Shown piece after piece: positions 1 to 8,825 of a DNA stretch of 64,000 bases; position 1 is the stretch's first letter, and every line of letters starts with the position of its first letter. Under the pieces are notes generated by a model, which searched no databases, was not told where the DNA came from, and saw only the letters and a program-made list of their open reading frames with translations. The stretch comes from Acuticoccus sp. I52.16.1 (lineage in GTDB: Bacteria; Pseudomonadota; Alphaproteobacteria; Rhizobiales; Amorphaceae), in contig NZ_CP094828.1 in assembly GCF_022865125.1 (NCBI RefSeq), forward strand, positions 868,001 through 932,000, read 5' to 3'. Made by a program: the position numbers and the translations under genes.

Positions 1-354
1 GCGATCACCGGTATCGGCAACGTGCTGCCGGCCGAGGTGCTACAGCTCGTGGCCCTGTCCAAGGCCGCCGCCGCGGGTGACGCGACGGCGCGGCGCCAGG
101 CGCTGGAGCTGGACGCGGCCCTCAACGTCCTGTCCTCGTTCGACGAAGGCCCGGACCTCGTCCTCTACTACAAGTACCTGATGGTGCTGACGGGCGAGGC
201 CGAGTACACCTTGCACTTCATCGAGACGGACGCCCTGTCCGACAGTCAGCGCCGCTACGCGCAGACGCAGTTCGCTCTCTTCCAGAGCTGGTACGCCGAA
301 TGGTCCGCCAAGGAGTTCGGCACGGTGGCGGAGAATGCGGCGGCGGCGGCCTGA
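1..354 (+). CDS. DapA/DHDPS-family lyase, C-terminal part (5' end outside window)
   Basis: The reading frame is open from the first base and ends at 354, giving the last 117 residues of a TIM-barrel Schiff-base lyase of the dihydrodipicolinate synthase family. The visible part is the helical C-terminal region (GIGNVLPAEV, then a run of helices ending in alanines). The catalytic lysine and tyrosine lie upstream and cannot be checked. The family includes 4-hydroxy-tetrahydrodipicolinate synthase, N-acetylneuraminate lyase and the pyrroline-4-hydroxy-2-carboxylate deaminase of hydroxyproline breakdown. The last is attractive because aconitase X and a proline-racemase homologue lie 4-7 kb downstream, but this is inference from context. 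Confidence 0.8.
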   Translation, partial: AITGIGNVLPAEVLQLVALSKAAAAGDATARRQALELDAALNVLSSFDEGPDLVLYYKYLMVLTGEAEYTLHFIETDALSDSQRRYAQTQFALFQSWYAEWSAKEFGTVAENAAAAA

Positions 355-465
355 GCGGCCGCCGACCCGCCTCGATCGACCCGGCCCCGCGGCAGGCCGA
401 CAGCGCCGCGGGCCCCTGGTTGGCGCGGCCGGACGCCCCGCTACCCGCCCGTCCGGCACGTCACG

Positions 466-1533
466 TCACGCGACGGCGTCGAGCCCGTTGTCGCGCAGCC
501 GCTGCAACTCCGTCAGTTCGGCCTCGGTCAGGGTGATCCCCTCGGCCAGCGCCTGCGCCCGCGCCGCGTAGCGACGCTGCGACGGCAGCCGCGCGCCCTG
601 GCCGGCGATCGCCTCCAGCATGGTCTCCGCGTCGGCGAGCGGGTCGCGCCCCCGCCCGGCGGCGAAGCGGGCCGGGTCGAACGCGAGGATCAGCTCGCCG
701 TGGCGCGGGGCGAGCGCGCGGCCGCCGAGTGCCGCCATCGCCTCCGGGCTCATCATGTCGCCGATCATCGCACCCGCCAGAAGCTCGATCATCGTCGAGA
801 TCGCGGAGCCTTTGTGGCCGCCGAAGGGGAGGAGCGCGCCGGCGAGCGCCTCGCTGGGCGAGGTCGTGGGATTGCCGGCGACGTCGATCGCCCAGCCTTC
901 GGGCAGCGGGGTGCCGGCGCGCGCGTGCAGCTCCACCTCGCCGCGCGCGGCGACGCTGGTGGCGAAGTCGAACACGTATGGGATGCCGCCCGGCCGCGGC
1001 CAGCCGAAGGCGAAGGGGTTGGTGCCGAAGAGCGGCGTGCGACCGCCCGCCGGGGCGACAGTGGCGTAGCTGGGGCACATCGCGATCGCGGCGAGCCCCT
1101 CGCCGGTCAACGCCTCGACCTCCGGCCACAGCGCCGAGAAGTGGACACAATCGTTGATCGCGAGGGCGGCGAAGCCCAGCGCGCGGGCGCGCTCGGCCAA
1201 AACCGGAGCGCCCAGCTCGAACGCGGCGTTGGCGAAGCCTCCCGCCGCCGTGACCCGCACGACCGCCCCTTCGGTGTCCACCACCTGCGGAACCGCGGCA
1301 GGGTCGACCTTGCCGGCCTTCACGGTCGAGAGGCAGCCGGCAATGCGATAGACGCCGTGCGATTTGCAGTTGTCGCGCTCGCCGGCGGCGATGACGCGGG
1401 TGATCGGCCCGGCCTGCGCCGGCGTGAAACCGGCACGCAGGAAGATCGCCTCGATGAGGCGCGTCAGGTCGTCGAACGAGATGGGAGATTTCAGCAAACC
1501 GGGCATCCTCGTGGGTTCGGGCGGGGCCGTCAT
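466..1533 (-). CDS. Ldh2/MDH2-family NAD(P)H-dependent oxidoreductase (possible pyrroline-2-carboxylate reductase)
   Basis: This is a 355-residue member of the malate/L-lactate dehydrogenase (Ldh2/YlbC/DpkA) family, a non-Rossmann family that reduces 2-oxo acids or cyclic imino acids. Typical stretches are SHGVYRI near residue 58, the INDCVHFSALW segment, TPLFGTNPFAF, and GGHKGSAI in the C-terminal half. The ATG at 1533 is chosen because it begins just ahead of the conserved N-terminus; an ATG at 1506 is an alternative. It is divergent from the TRAP/aconitase X operon. In 3-hydroxyproline degradation the aconitase X product, pyrroline-2-carboxylate, is reduced to proline by enzymes that include this family, so that role is the leading guess. 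Ureidoglycolate or malate dehydrogenase activity remains possible. Confidence 0.85.
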   Translation of the reverse strand: MTAPPEPTRMPGLLKSPISFDDLTRLIEAIFLRAGFTPAQAGPITRVIAAGERDNCKSHGVYRIAGCLSTVKAGKVDPAAVPQVVDTEGAVVRVTAAGGFANAAFELGAPVLAERARALGFAALAINDCVHFSALWPEVEALTGEGLAAIAMCPSYATVAPAGGRTPLFGTNPFAFGWPRPGGIPYVFDFATSVAARGEVELHARAGTPLPEGWAIDVAGNPTTSPSEALAGALLPFGGHKGSAISTMIELLAGAMIGDMMSPEAMAALGGRALAPRHGELILAFDPARFAAGRGRDPLADAETMLEAIAGQGARLPSQRRYAARAQALAEGITLTEAELTELQRLRDNGLDAVA

Positions 1534-1630
1534 GGTGCGGCGGCGGCCCCCGCCGGGACCGCAGCGGCGGATGGGGTGCGGCACCGACGGGTGGCCGCGC
1601 GGACCTGGCGGCGGTCGCACGGGCCGCGAG

Positions 1631-1653
1631 CTTGCATTCATAGTGTATGCAAG
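1631..1653. promoter_or_regulatory. Inverted repeat, candidate operator in the Ldh2/TRAP divergent region
   Basis: The arms CTTGCAT (1631-1637) and ATGCAAG (1647-1653) form a perfect 7-bp inverted repeat with 9 bp between them. It lies about 100 bp upstream of the Ldh2 start on the minus strand, in the A+T-richer gap shared with the TRAP operon. Spacing and form fit a dimeric regulator, for example of the GntR type. No regulator gene is adjacent inside the window. Confidence 0.45.
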
Positions 1654-1825
1654 ATGCCGCCGAAACAAGCGTCCAACACTGTCGACCGGCTGCATGGTTC
1701 AACGGAGCGAAACCTGCTCACGGCTTAGGCACGGGTGCGCATCGCAAATCGACGATTGCCGAATTTCGTGATGCATTTCATGGCTTTAGATATAGCGCCG
1801 GCACTGCGTATTGTGTTGTATTATT

Positions 1826-1842
1826 TTTGTCGACACGACAAA
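1826..1842. promoter_or_regulatory. Inverted repeat upstream of the first TRAP operon
   Basis: The arms TTTGTCG and CGACAAA are perfect 7-bp complements around a 3-bp centre, in an A+T-rich stretch 75 bp before the DctP start codon. The position suits an operator overlapping or flanking the promoter of the TRAP/aconitase X operon. The binding protein is unknown. Confidence 0.45.
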
Positions 1843-1916
1843 TCAGTTCTGTGTACCGTGGAACACGCACATCGCGGCCGCGATCGGCTGCGGGGCATCC
1901 ATCAGAGGAGTGAAGC

Positions 1917-2978
1917 ATGCCCAGTTCCTTCAAGCGTCTGGCGCTGGCCGGCGCGATGTCTCTCGTCGCGGCCGGTGCCTCGGCCCAAGAGGTCACCTGG
2001 CGGGTGCCCACCTCGGTCCCCGAGGGCTCGCCGTTCTACATCAACTTCCTCGAGCGCTTCGCCGACAACGTCGAGCTGCTGACCGACGGCAAGGTCGAGA
2101 TCGACCCCTACGGCGCGGGCGTCCTCGTCCCGGCGCTGCAGGTCTACCAGGGCGTGAAGGACGGCATCGTCGAGGCGGGCCACTCCACCCCCTGCTTCCG
2201 CGTCAACGAGGACCCGATCAACGCGGTCTTCTGCTCGTTCCCCGGCGGCATGGGTCCCGAGGCGCACACCACCTGGATGCTCGAGGGCGGCGGCGCCGAG
2301 AAGCTCGCCGAGTTGCGCGCCGCGGAGGGCTTCAAGTCGCTGATCGTGGGGCTGGGCTCCTCGGAGGTGATGGCCCACTCCAACAAGAAGATCGAGAGCG
2401 CCGAGGACCTGAACGGCCTCAAGTACCGCACCGCCGGTGCCTGGGGCGAGGTCATCCGCGACACCTTCGGCGCGGTGCCGACCACCGTACCGCCGGGCGA
2501 GATCTACACCCTCCTGGAGCGCAAGGGCGTCGACGCGATCGAGTGGGCGACCCCGTCCGGCAACCTGCCGGAAGGCTTCCACGAGGCCGCGCCCTACATC
2601 ATGGTGCCGGGTGTCCACCAGCCGACGTTCGTGTGGGAAGTCGTCGTCAAGCAGGAGACCTGGGACGAGCTGGACGAGGCGACGCAGAAGAAGATCGAGG
2701 CCGCCGCCGAGCTGACCTCGCTGCAGTCGCTCTACAGCTTCTACGACAAGGACATCAAAGCCATGGAAGAGCTGCGCGCCAGCCGGGCCGAGGTGATCGA
2801 GATCAGCCAGGAGTTCCAGGACCAGCTCGGCGAAGCGGGCCGCGCCTGGATGAAGAAGACCGCCGCGGCCGAGGCCGAGGCCGGCAAGCCCGCGATGGGC
2901 GAGCTGCTTGACGACTACCTCGCCTACGAGGACCGTTGGGCCGGCCAGAGCGGCTACCTGATCCGCAACGGCAAGTAA
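1917..2978 (+). CDS. TRAP transporter substrate-binding protein, DctP family (TakP-like)
   Basis: This is a 353-residue periplasmic solute receptor with a classic signal peptide (cleavage after ASA near residue 23). It starts at ATG 1917 behind a strong ribosome site (AGAGGAG at 1902-1908). The body matches the DctP/TakP fold: the KYRTAG segment supplies the carboxylate-binding arginine, and the EIYTLLERKGVDAIEW segment matches the ligand-lid region of 2-oxoacid binders such as TakP. It opens an operon with DctQ (2996), DctM (3519), aconitase X (4853) and the proline-racemase homologue (6541). A cyclic imino acid or another carboxylate is therefore the likely cargo; the exact ligand cannot be read from sequence. 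Confidence 0.93.
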   Translation: MPSSFKRLALAGAMSLVAAGASAQEVTWRVPTSVPEGSPFYINFLERFADNVELLTDGKVEIDPYGAGVLVPALQVYQGVKDGIVEAGHSTPCFRVNEDPINAVFCSFPGGMGPEAHTTWMLEGGGAEKLAELRAAEGFKSLIVGLGSSEVMAHSNKKIESAEDLNGLKYRTAGAWGEVIRDTFGAVPTTVPPGEIYTLLERKGVDAIEWATPSGNLPEGFHEAAPYIMVPGVHQPTFVWEVVVKQETWDELDEATQKKIEAAAELTSLQSLYSFYDKDIKAMEELRASRAEVIEISQEFQDQLGEAGRAWMKKTAAAEAEAGKPAMGELLDDYLAYEDRWAGQSGYLIRNGK

Positions 2979-2995
2979 CGGGACGGGCGGCGATC

Positions 2996-3517
2996 ATGAA
3001 ACGAGCCTTCCTCGGCGTGGCGGACGGTCTGTCCCTCCTTCTCGGGATCGCCGCCCAGGTCATGCTCCTCGTCCTGATCGCCTCCATGCTCTACGAGGTG
3101 GTGGCGCGATACGTCTTCGGCGCCCCCACCCTGTGGGCGTTCGACGTCGCGTACATGAGCACCGGCACCCTGTTCGTCCTCGGCGCGGCGCGATGCCTGC
3201 GGCTCGACGCGCATGTGCGCATCGACTTTCTGTCCCAGCGCCTCCCCGCCCGCGTGCGCGGCGCGATCGACGGGACCGTCTACCTCTTCCTCCTCTGCCC
3301 CACGTTCGGCTGGCTCGCCTATGTCGCCGGCACCCGTGCCCTGCGCGCCTACCTGACCGGCGAGGTGGAGACGGTGAGCCCCTGGGCACCGTTGATGTGG
3401 CCCTTCTATACCGCGCTCACGGTCGGCCTCGGTGCCCTGGCGCTGCAACTGGCGGCCGAGGGTATCCGCGCCTTCCTCGCCCCGCGCGCCGACGACACCT
3501 TCAAGCTCGAGGCCTGA
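2996..3517 (+). CDS. TRAP transporter small permease, DctQ family
   Basis: This 173-residue membrane protein has four hydrophobic segments and the usual DctQ features: an early RY(V)F motif after the first helix, and a conserved LRLDAHVRIDFLSQRL stretch after the second. It begins 18 bp after the DctP stop and ends 2 bp before DctM. It joins with DctM to form the sodium-driven permease served by the preceding binding protein. Confidence 0.92.
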   Translation: MKRAFLGVADGLSLLLGIAAQVMLLVLIASMLYEVVARYVFGAPTLWAFDVAYMSTGTLFVLGAARCLRLDAHVRIDFLSQRLPARVRGAIDGTVYLFLLCPTFGWLAYVAGTRALRAYLTGEVETVSPWAPLMWPFYTALTVGLGALALQLAAEGIRAFLAPRADDTFKLEA

Positions 3518-3518
3518 C

Positions 3519-4832
3519 ATGCTGACCGCGGGATTGATGTTCCCGGCGCTCTTCGCGCTGATCCTTCTCGGCATTCCGGTCGCCTTCTCGCTGACCCTCG
3601 TCGCGGTCGGCGCCGGCCTCATGGCCTTCGGCGACGTCGCCTTCGCGCAGCTCTACGGCTCGTTCTATTCCGCCTCGACCAACTTCATCCTGTCGGCCGT
3701 GCCGATCTTCATCCTCATGGGCGCGCTCCTGGAGCGCTCGGGGATCGCCGAGCGGCTCTATCAGGTCATGAACATGTGGCTGGGCCGCTTCCCCGGCGGC
3801 CTCGCCCTCGCCACCATCGCCATGGGCGCGATCTTCGCGGCCGCCGCCGGCGTCGTCGGCGCGGTCGAGGTGATGATCGGCATGATGGCGATCCCGGCGA
3901 TGCAGAAGGCGCGCTACTCCAACTCGCTGATCGCCGGCACGATCTGCGCCGGCGGCTCTCTCGGCACGATGATCCCGCCGTCGGTGATCGCGGTGATGTA
4001 CGCCTCGCTGGCGCAGCTCTCGGTTGGCAAGATCCTTGCCGCGATGATGCTGCCGGGGCTCATCATGGTCGGCCTCTTCCTGGCCTACATCCTCGTCAGC
4101 GGCATCATCTGGCCGGTGAAGCGCGAGCCGGGGGACGTGCCGGAGGTCGACCTGCCGCTGAACGTGAAGATCCGCGCCACGGTGACGACGCTCGTCCCGG
4201 TCTTCCTGCTGATCTTCGCGGTGCTCGGCTCCATCATGGGCGGCGTCGCCTCGCCGACGGAGGCGGCCGCGGTGGGCGCGGCCGGCGCGCTCGTCCTGTG
4301 CATCCTCAACGGGCGGCTGTCGCTGGGCGTCCTCACCGAATCGCTCTCCATCTCGGTGCGCATCTCGGCGATGATCCTCCTCATCGTCGCCGCCGGGACG
4401 ATGTTCATGGGCACGTTCATGGCGAACGGCGGCTCCAAGCTGATCCGCGAGTTCATCGAGGCCGCGGGGCTCGACCCGACGGGGATGATCGTCTTCTTCC
4501 TTCTCGTCGTCTTCCTGCTCGGCTTCGTGCTGGACTGGACGGCCAACGTCCTCATCGTCGTGCCGCTGTTCACGCCGCTGATCCGCTCGGCGGGGATCGA
4601 CCCGGTGTGGTTCGCCACGATGGTGCTCGTCGTCATCCAGACCGGGTACCTCACGCCGCCGATGGCCCCGTCGATCTTCTACCTCAAATCCATCGCGCCG
4701 CCCGACATGACCTACGGGCAGATGTGCCGCGGCGTCCTGCCGTTCATCGCGCTGCAGGTGGTGACGCTGATCCTGATCGCCGCCTTCCCCTGGCTCGCCA
4801 CCTGGCTGCCGGACCAGATCGTCGGCTTCTGA
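3519..4832 (+). CDS. TRAP transporter large permease, DctM family
   Basis: This 437-residue permease has about twelve membrane segments. Repeated helix-hairpin signatures are visible, including [16 protein letters not shown] in the first half and [17 protein letters not shown] in the second. These are the paired inverted-topology elements of the ion transporter superfamily. The ATG at 3519 follows the DctQ stop by one base. The gene is followed after 20 bp by the TTG start of aconitase X, so transport and catabolism are in the same transcript. Confidence 0.93.
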   Translation: MLTAGLMFPALFALILLGIPVAFSLTLVAVGAGLMAFGDVAFAQLYGSFYSASTNFILSAVPIFILMGALLERSGIAERLYQVMNMWLGRFPGGLALATIAMGAIFAAAAGVVGAVEVMIGMMAIPAMQKARYSNSLIAGTICAGGSLGTMIPPSVIAVMYASLAQLSVGKILAAMMLPGLIMVGLFLAYILVSGIIWPVKREPGDVPEVDLPLNVKIRATVTTLVPVFLLIFAVLGSIMGGVASPTEAAAVGAAGALVLCILNGRLSLGVLTESLSISVRISAMILLIVAAGTMFMGTFMANGGSKLIREFIEAAGLDPTGMIVFFLLVVFLLGFVLDWTANVLIVVPLFTPLIRSAGIDPVWFATMVLVVIQTGYLTPPMAPSIFYLKSIAPPDMTYGQMCRGVLPFIALQVVTLILIAAFPWLATWLPDQIVGF

Positions 4833-4852
4833 CCCCGGAGGGGAGACCCGCG

Positions 4853-6529
4853 TTGAAGTCGACCATCGTCGTTGCGGCACCGGCCGCGGGTCCCGTCCTC
4901 TCCTCTCCCGAGGGCCTCAGCTTCTGGGGCGGCGTCGATCCGGCGACCGGCGCGGTGATCGACCAGCACCACCCGTTGCGGGGCGCGTCGCTGGCCGGCA
5001 AGATCGTGCTGATGCCGACGAGCCGCGGCTCCTGCACCGGGAGCGGCGTGCTGCTTGAGCTGGCGCTCAACGGGCACGCCCCCGCGGCCCTGGTGTTCCG
5101 CGAGGCGGAAGACATCCTGACCCTCGGCGCCCTCATCGCCGGGCGCATGTTCGACCGCCCCCTCGCGGTCCTGCGCCTCGCCCCGGCCGACTATGACGCG
5201 CTCGCCGCCGTCCCCGAGGCGCGGATCACTGCCGATGCCGTGAAGGCCGGGTCGCTGCGGATCCCGCTCGCGCCGCTCGATCCGTCGCACCTCGACCTCA
5301 CGGCCGCCGACCGGGCGATGCTGGAGGGCGCCGACGGCGAGGCGGTGCGCCTCGCCATGGAGACGACCCTGGTGATGGCCGCCGGTCAGGGCGCCACGGC
5401 GCTGACCGACGTCACCCGCGCCCACATCGACGGCTGCATCTACGCCAGCCCCGCCAACCTCACCTTCGCCGAGGCCATGGCCGACATGGGCGCGAAGGTG
5501 CGCGTGCCGACGACGATGAACGCCATCTCGGTGGATTACGCGCACTGGGAGCGGCAGGGAACGCCGGAAGCGTTCGGCCGCCCCGCCGCCCGCCTCGCCG
5601 AGGCGTACGTGAAGATGGGCGCCGCGCCGACCTTCACCTGCGCCCCCTACACGCTCGACGGTCCGCCCGCCGCCGGCGAGCCGATCGCCTGGGCGGAATC
5701 GAACGCGGTCGTCTACGCCAACAGCGTGCTCGGCGCGCGCACGGTCAAGCACCCGGACTTCCTCGACCTCTTCATCGCGCTGACCGGCCGTGCCCCGCTC
5801 TCGGGCGTCTACCGCGACGCCGACCGCGCCGCCCGCCGTATCGTCGCGGTCGAGCCGCCCGCCGGCCACGACGATGCGCTGTGGCCGCTGCTCGGCTGGC
5901 TGGTCGGCCGCCTCGCGCCCGATCGCATCCCGCTCGTCACCGGGTTGCAGAGCGCGGCGCCGTCGCAAGACGACCTCAAGGCCTTCTGCGCCGCGTTCGC
6001 CACCACCTCCGCCGCGCCGATGCTCCATATCGCCGGCGTCACGCCCGAGGCGGGCGCCCTCGCCGCGGACGCCGATACGGTGGCGGTGACGCCCGCCGAC
6101 ATCGCGGCGGTCTGGCGCGGCTTCAACGACGGCGACGCACCGATCGATCTCGTCGCATTCGGCAGCCCGCACTTCTCGCTCGCCGAATGCCGCGCCCTCG
6201 CCGCCCTGCTCGCCGGCAGCACGCGCCACCCGGCGACCGACGTCATCGTCACCCTCGGCCGGCACGCCCGCGAAGGGGCCCGCGCCGACGGGACGCTGGC
6301 GACGCTGACCGCCGCGGGCGTCACCGTCGTCTCGGATCTCTGCTGGTGTTCCATCTCCGAGCCGGTGTTTCCGCCGGCGGCGCGCATGGTGATGACGAAC
6401 TCGGGCAAGTACGCGCACTATGGGCCGGGGCTCTCCGGGCGCACGGTGCGCTTCGGCAGCCTCGCCGACTGCGCCGCCGCCGCCCTCACCGGCCGCGCCC
6501 CCACCGCCCCGCCGGCCTGGCTGGCCTGA
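4853..6529 (+). CDS. Fused aconitase X (AcnX), probable cis-3-hydroxy-L-proline dehydratase
   Basis: This 558-residue enzyme joins the swivel domain (about residues 1-145, with the SRGSCTGSG loop near residue 57) to the catalytic AcnX domain (formerly DUF521). The fused order is the bacterial type II arrangement. Cluster or active-site signatures are present: Cys263 in [19 protein letters not shown] just after it, and Cys497/Cys499 in a C-W-C motif. The start is TTG at 4853, supported by GGAGGGGAG at 4837-4845, seven bases upstream; no ATG fits the domain start. Characterised AcnX II proteins dehydrate cis-3-hydroxy-L-proline to pyrroline-2-carboxylate, while archaeal relatives act in the mevalonate pathway. 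The transporter and reductase context supports the hydroxyproline role. Confidence 0.88.
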   Translation: MKSTIVVAAPAAGPVLSSPEGLSFWGGVDPATGAVIDQHHPLRGASLAGKIVLMPTSRGSCTGSGVLLELALNGHAPAALVFREAEDILTLGALIAGRMFDRPLAVLRLAPADYDALAAVPEARITADAVKAGSLRIPLAPLDPSHLDLTAADRAMLEGADGEAVRLAMETTLVMAAGQGATALTDVTRAHIDGCIYASPANLTFAEAMADMGAKVRVPTTMNAISVDYAHWERQGTPEAFGRPAARLAEAYVKMGAAPTFTCAPYTLDGPPAAGEPIAWAESNAVVYANSVLGARTVKHPDFLDLFIALTGRAPLSGVYRDADRAARRIVAVEPPAGHDDALWPLLGWLVGRLAPDRIPLVTGLQSAAPSQDDLKAFCAAFATTSAAPMLHIAGVTPEAGALAADADTVAVTPADIAAVWRGFNDGDAPIDLVAFGSPHFSLAECRALAALLAGSTRHPATDVIVTLGRHAREGARADGTLATLTAAGVTVVSDLCWCSISEPVFPPAARMVMTNSGKYAHYGPGLSGRTVRFGSLADCAAAALTGRAPTAPPAWLA

Positions 6530-6540
6530 CGAGAGATCCC

Positions 6541-7569
6541 ATGCGAAGCGCCAAGACCGTCCACGTCATCTCCGCCCACGCCGAAGGCGAGGTCGGCGAC
6601 GTCATCGTCGGCGGCGTGACGCCGCCGCCGGGCGATACGATCTGGGAGCAGAGCCGGTTCATCGGTCGCGACGAGACGCTGCGCAACTTCGTCCTCAACG
6701 AGCCGCGCGGCGGCGTCTTCCGCCACGTCAACCTCCTGGTGCCGCCGAAGGACCCCCGCGCCGACGCCGCCTTCATCATCATGGAGCCGGAGGACAACCC
6801 GCCGATGTCGGGCTCCAACTCCATCTGCGTCGCCACCGTGCTCCTCGACGGCGGCATCCTGCCGATGACCGAGCCATGGACCGAACTCACCCTCGAAGCG
6901 CCGGGCGGCCTCGTCCATGTCCGCGCCGAGTGCTCGGGCGGCAAGGCGCGGCGCATCTTCGTGGAAAACCTGCCGAGCTTCGCGGCCCGGCTCGCCGTGC
7001 CGCTGGAGGTCGAGGGGATCGGCACCCTCACCGTCGACACCGCGTACGGCGGCGACAGCTTCGTCATCGTCGACGCCGCCGCGCTCGGATTCGCGCTGGC
7101 CGAGGACGAGGCGCACGACATCGCCCGAACCGGCATGGCGATCACCCGCGCCGCGACCGAGGCGCTCGGCTTCCACCACCCGACGAACCCCGATTGGCGG
7201 CACATCTCGTTCACCCTCTTCGCCGGCCCGCTGGAGCGCACCGCCGACGGGCTGCGGGCCGGCGCCGCCGTCGCCATTCGCCCCGGCAAGGTCGACCGTT
7301 CGCCGACCGGCACCGCCCTTTGCGCCCGCATGGCGGTGCTTCACGCCCGCGGCGAGATGGGGCTGGACGATACCCTCACCACCGTCTCGCTGATCGGCTC
7401 GACGTTCACCGGGCGCATCCTCGGCGAGACCAGCGTCGGACCGCTGCGCGCCATCCGTCCGGAGCTCTCCGGCCGTGGCTTCGTCACCGGCATTCACCAG
7501 CACATGCTGGATCCGGACGACCCCTGGCCGGGCGGCTACCGCCTGACCGACACCTGGGGCGCGCGCTGA
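6541..7569 (+). CDS. Proline-racemase-superfamily protein with Ser/Thr in place of both catalytic Cys
   Basis: This 342-residue member of the proline racemase/hydroxyproline epimerase/3-hydroxyproline dehydratase superfamily starts 11 bp after aconitase X. The first catalytic position, normally Cys in MCGH, is Ser90 in MSGSNSICV. The second, Cys in racemases and Thr in trans-3-hydroxyproline dehydratases, is Thr256 in DRSPTGT. Acid-base epimerisation by two thiols is therefore not possible as in proline racemase. The Thr is shared with the dehydratases, but they keep the first Cys. Length and the rest of the fold are intact, so it is not a pseudogene. It may act on another stereoisomer of the aconitase X substrate; its actual reaction is unknown to me. 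Confidence 0.85.
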   Translation: MRSAKTVHVISAHAEGEVGDVIVGGVTPPPGDTIWEQSRFIGRDETLRNFVLNEPRGGVFRHVNLLVPPKDPRADAAFIIMEPEDNPPMSGSNSICVATVLLDGGILPMTEPWTELTLEAPGGLVHVRAECSGGKARRIFVENLPSFAARLAVPLEVEGIGTLTVDTAYGGDSFVIVDAAALGFALAEDEAHDIARTGMAITRAATEALGFHHPTNPDWRHISFTLFAGPLERTADGLRAGAAVAIRPGKVDRSPTGTALCARMAVLHARGEMGLDDTLTTVSLIGSTFTGRILGETSVGPLRAIRPELSGRGFVTGIHQHMLDPDDPWPGGYRLTDTWGAR

Positions 7570-7587
7570 ACGCGTGACCACGCCGCG

Positions 7588-7813
7588 CCCTGCCGGACGG
7601 AACCGCCGCAGCGAGGGAGTTCCCCCTCGCGCTCCCCCGCCTCGCCGGCGGGCAGCCGTCGCGGTCAGATGTCTGAAGAAGACATCTCACCTCGACAGGC
7701 AGCTCCAGGCTGAGGAGGACCGCGACGGCGTCAAGCGCCCGTCCTCCCCATGCTCGCGCTCTGCGCTGCGCGTGGGTCCGGGTGGGCGCTTGACCCCGCC
7801 GCAGTCCTCGAGG
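7588..7813. repeat. Structured intergenic repeat, copy 1
   Basis: This is a roughly 226-bp intergenic element that is clearly similar to 60833-61057. It holds three hairpins. Hairpin 1 is GCGAGGG (7611-7617) with CCCTCGC (7624-7630). Hairpin 2 has an 11-bp outer stem (7656-7666 with 7718-7728) enclosing AGATGTC/GACATCT (7667-7673, 7681-7687). Hairpin 3 is GTCAAGCGCCC (7730-7740) with GGGCGCTTGAC (7784-7794). It fills the gap between the converging proline-racemase homologue and panC, so it could also end transcription from either side. No protein is predicted within it. Confidence 0.75.
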
Positions 7814-7836
7814 GTAGCGCCTCGGGGTGGCGGCGC

Positions 7837-8685
7837 TCAGACCTCGAAGCCGAGTTCGACGTTGTCGATCAGGCGGGTGTCGCCGACGCGGGCCGCGATC
7901 AGCGCGACCGCGGTCGCCGCCGCGGTGTCCTCATAGCGGGTCGCGAGATCCGGCGAGCGGAGTTCGAGGTATTCGAGCGCGATCTCGGGATCGGCGCTCA
8001 GCCGCTCGGCGAGGGCGGTGAGGCGCGCGACGTCCCGCTCCCCGGCCGCGTGGGCGTCGCGGATCGCCGTCAGCACCGCGGAGAGCTTGACCGCGTGCGC
8101 GCGCTCGGCCGGCGCGAGATAGGCGTTGCGGCTCGACAGGGCGAGCCCGCTCGCCTCGCGCACCGTCGGGCAGCCGACCACCTCGGTCGGCACGTCGAGG
8201 TCCGACACCATCCGCGCCACCAGCTTGAACTGCTGGTAGTCCTTCTTGCCGAAATAGACCCGGTCGCACCGCGCGATGTTGATCAGCTTCAGCACTACCG
8301 TCAGCACCCCGTCGAAGTGACCGACGCGCGACGCGCCGCACAGCACCCAGCTCAGGTCGCGGTTGATCACCGTGGTCTGGAAGCCGTCCGGATAGATGTC
8401 CTGCGGGGTCGGCACCAGGACATGGTCGACCGCCGCCGCCTCCAGCAACGCCAGATCCGCCTCGAGCGTGCGCGGGTAGACGCCGAAGTCCTCCCCCGGA
8501 CCGAACTGCAAGGGGTTGACGAAGATGCTCACCGCCACCGCGTCGCACTGCGCCTCGGCGCGATGCACCAGGCTGAGGTGCCCGTCGTGCAGCGCCCCCA
8601 TCGTCGGCACCAGGCCGAGGGTCCGACCCGCCCGCGTCCCGTCTGTCGCAGCGCGGAAATCGGCTTTGGAGTAGTGAACTTGCAC
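7837..8685 (-). CDS. panC: Pantothenate synthetase
   Basis: PanC condenses pantoate and beta-alanine with ATP to make pantothenate, the coenzyme A precursor, in the cytoplasm. The protein has the family signatures in order: PTMGALHDGHLSL (the HIGH-type nucleotide motif), SIFVNPLQFGPGEDF, HFDGVLTVV, FGKKDYQQ and the SSRNAYL element. The length with a GTG start at 8685 is 282 residues, the usual PanC size; no in-frame ATG lies near this point. No panB is adjacent. It is transcribed away from copA, 140 bp downstream of cueR on the same strand. Confidence 0.95.
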   Translation of the reverse strand: MQVHYSKADFRAATDGTRAGRTLGLVPTMGALHDGHLSLVHRAEAQCDAVAVSIFVNPLQFGPGEDFGVYPRTLEADLALLEAAAVDHVLVPTPQDIYPDGFQTTVINRDLSWVLCGASRVGHFDGVLTVVLKLINIARCDRVYFGKKDYQQFKLVARMVSDLDVPTEVVGCPTVREASGLALSSRNAYLAPAERAHAVKLSAVLTAIRDAHAAGERDVARLTALAERLSADPEIALEYLELRSPDLATRYEDTAAATAVALIAARVGDTRLIDNVELGFEV

Positions 8686-8825
8686 AGTGGCGTCCCGGTG
8701 GTTCGTGGTCAGTCGCTCGCGGTGTCGACCTCGCACGCCTGCGCGCCGGCGCCAAGACTTACGCCGAGACCGGCGCGAAGACCGGGCCGAAGACCGGGCC
8801 GCATCCTCGCCGCCTCCCGGCCGCC

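Noticed and set aside
3501-4880. Long minus-strand open frame opposite DctM/DctQ
   Set aside because: It is rich in Asp, Glu, Arg and His with no domain and mirrors the codon pattern of the membrane genes on the plus strand; an artefact of high G+C.
4712-6418. 568-codon minus-strand open frame opposite aconitase X
   Set aside because: Composition is Arg/Gly/Ala low-complexity, no motif is recognisable, and the plus-strand gene is a clear enzyme.
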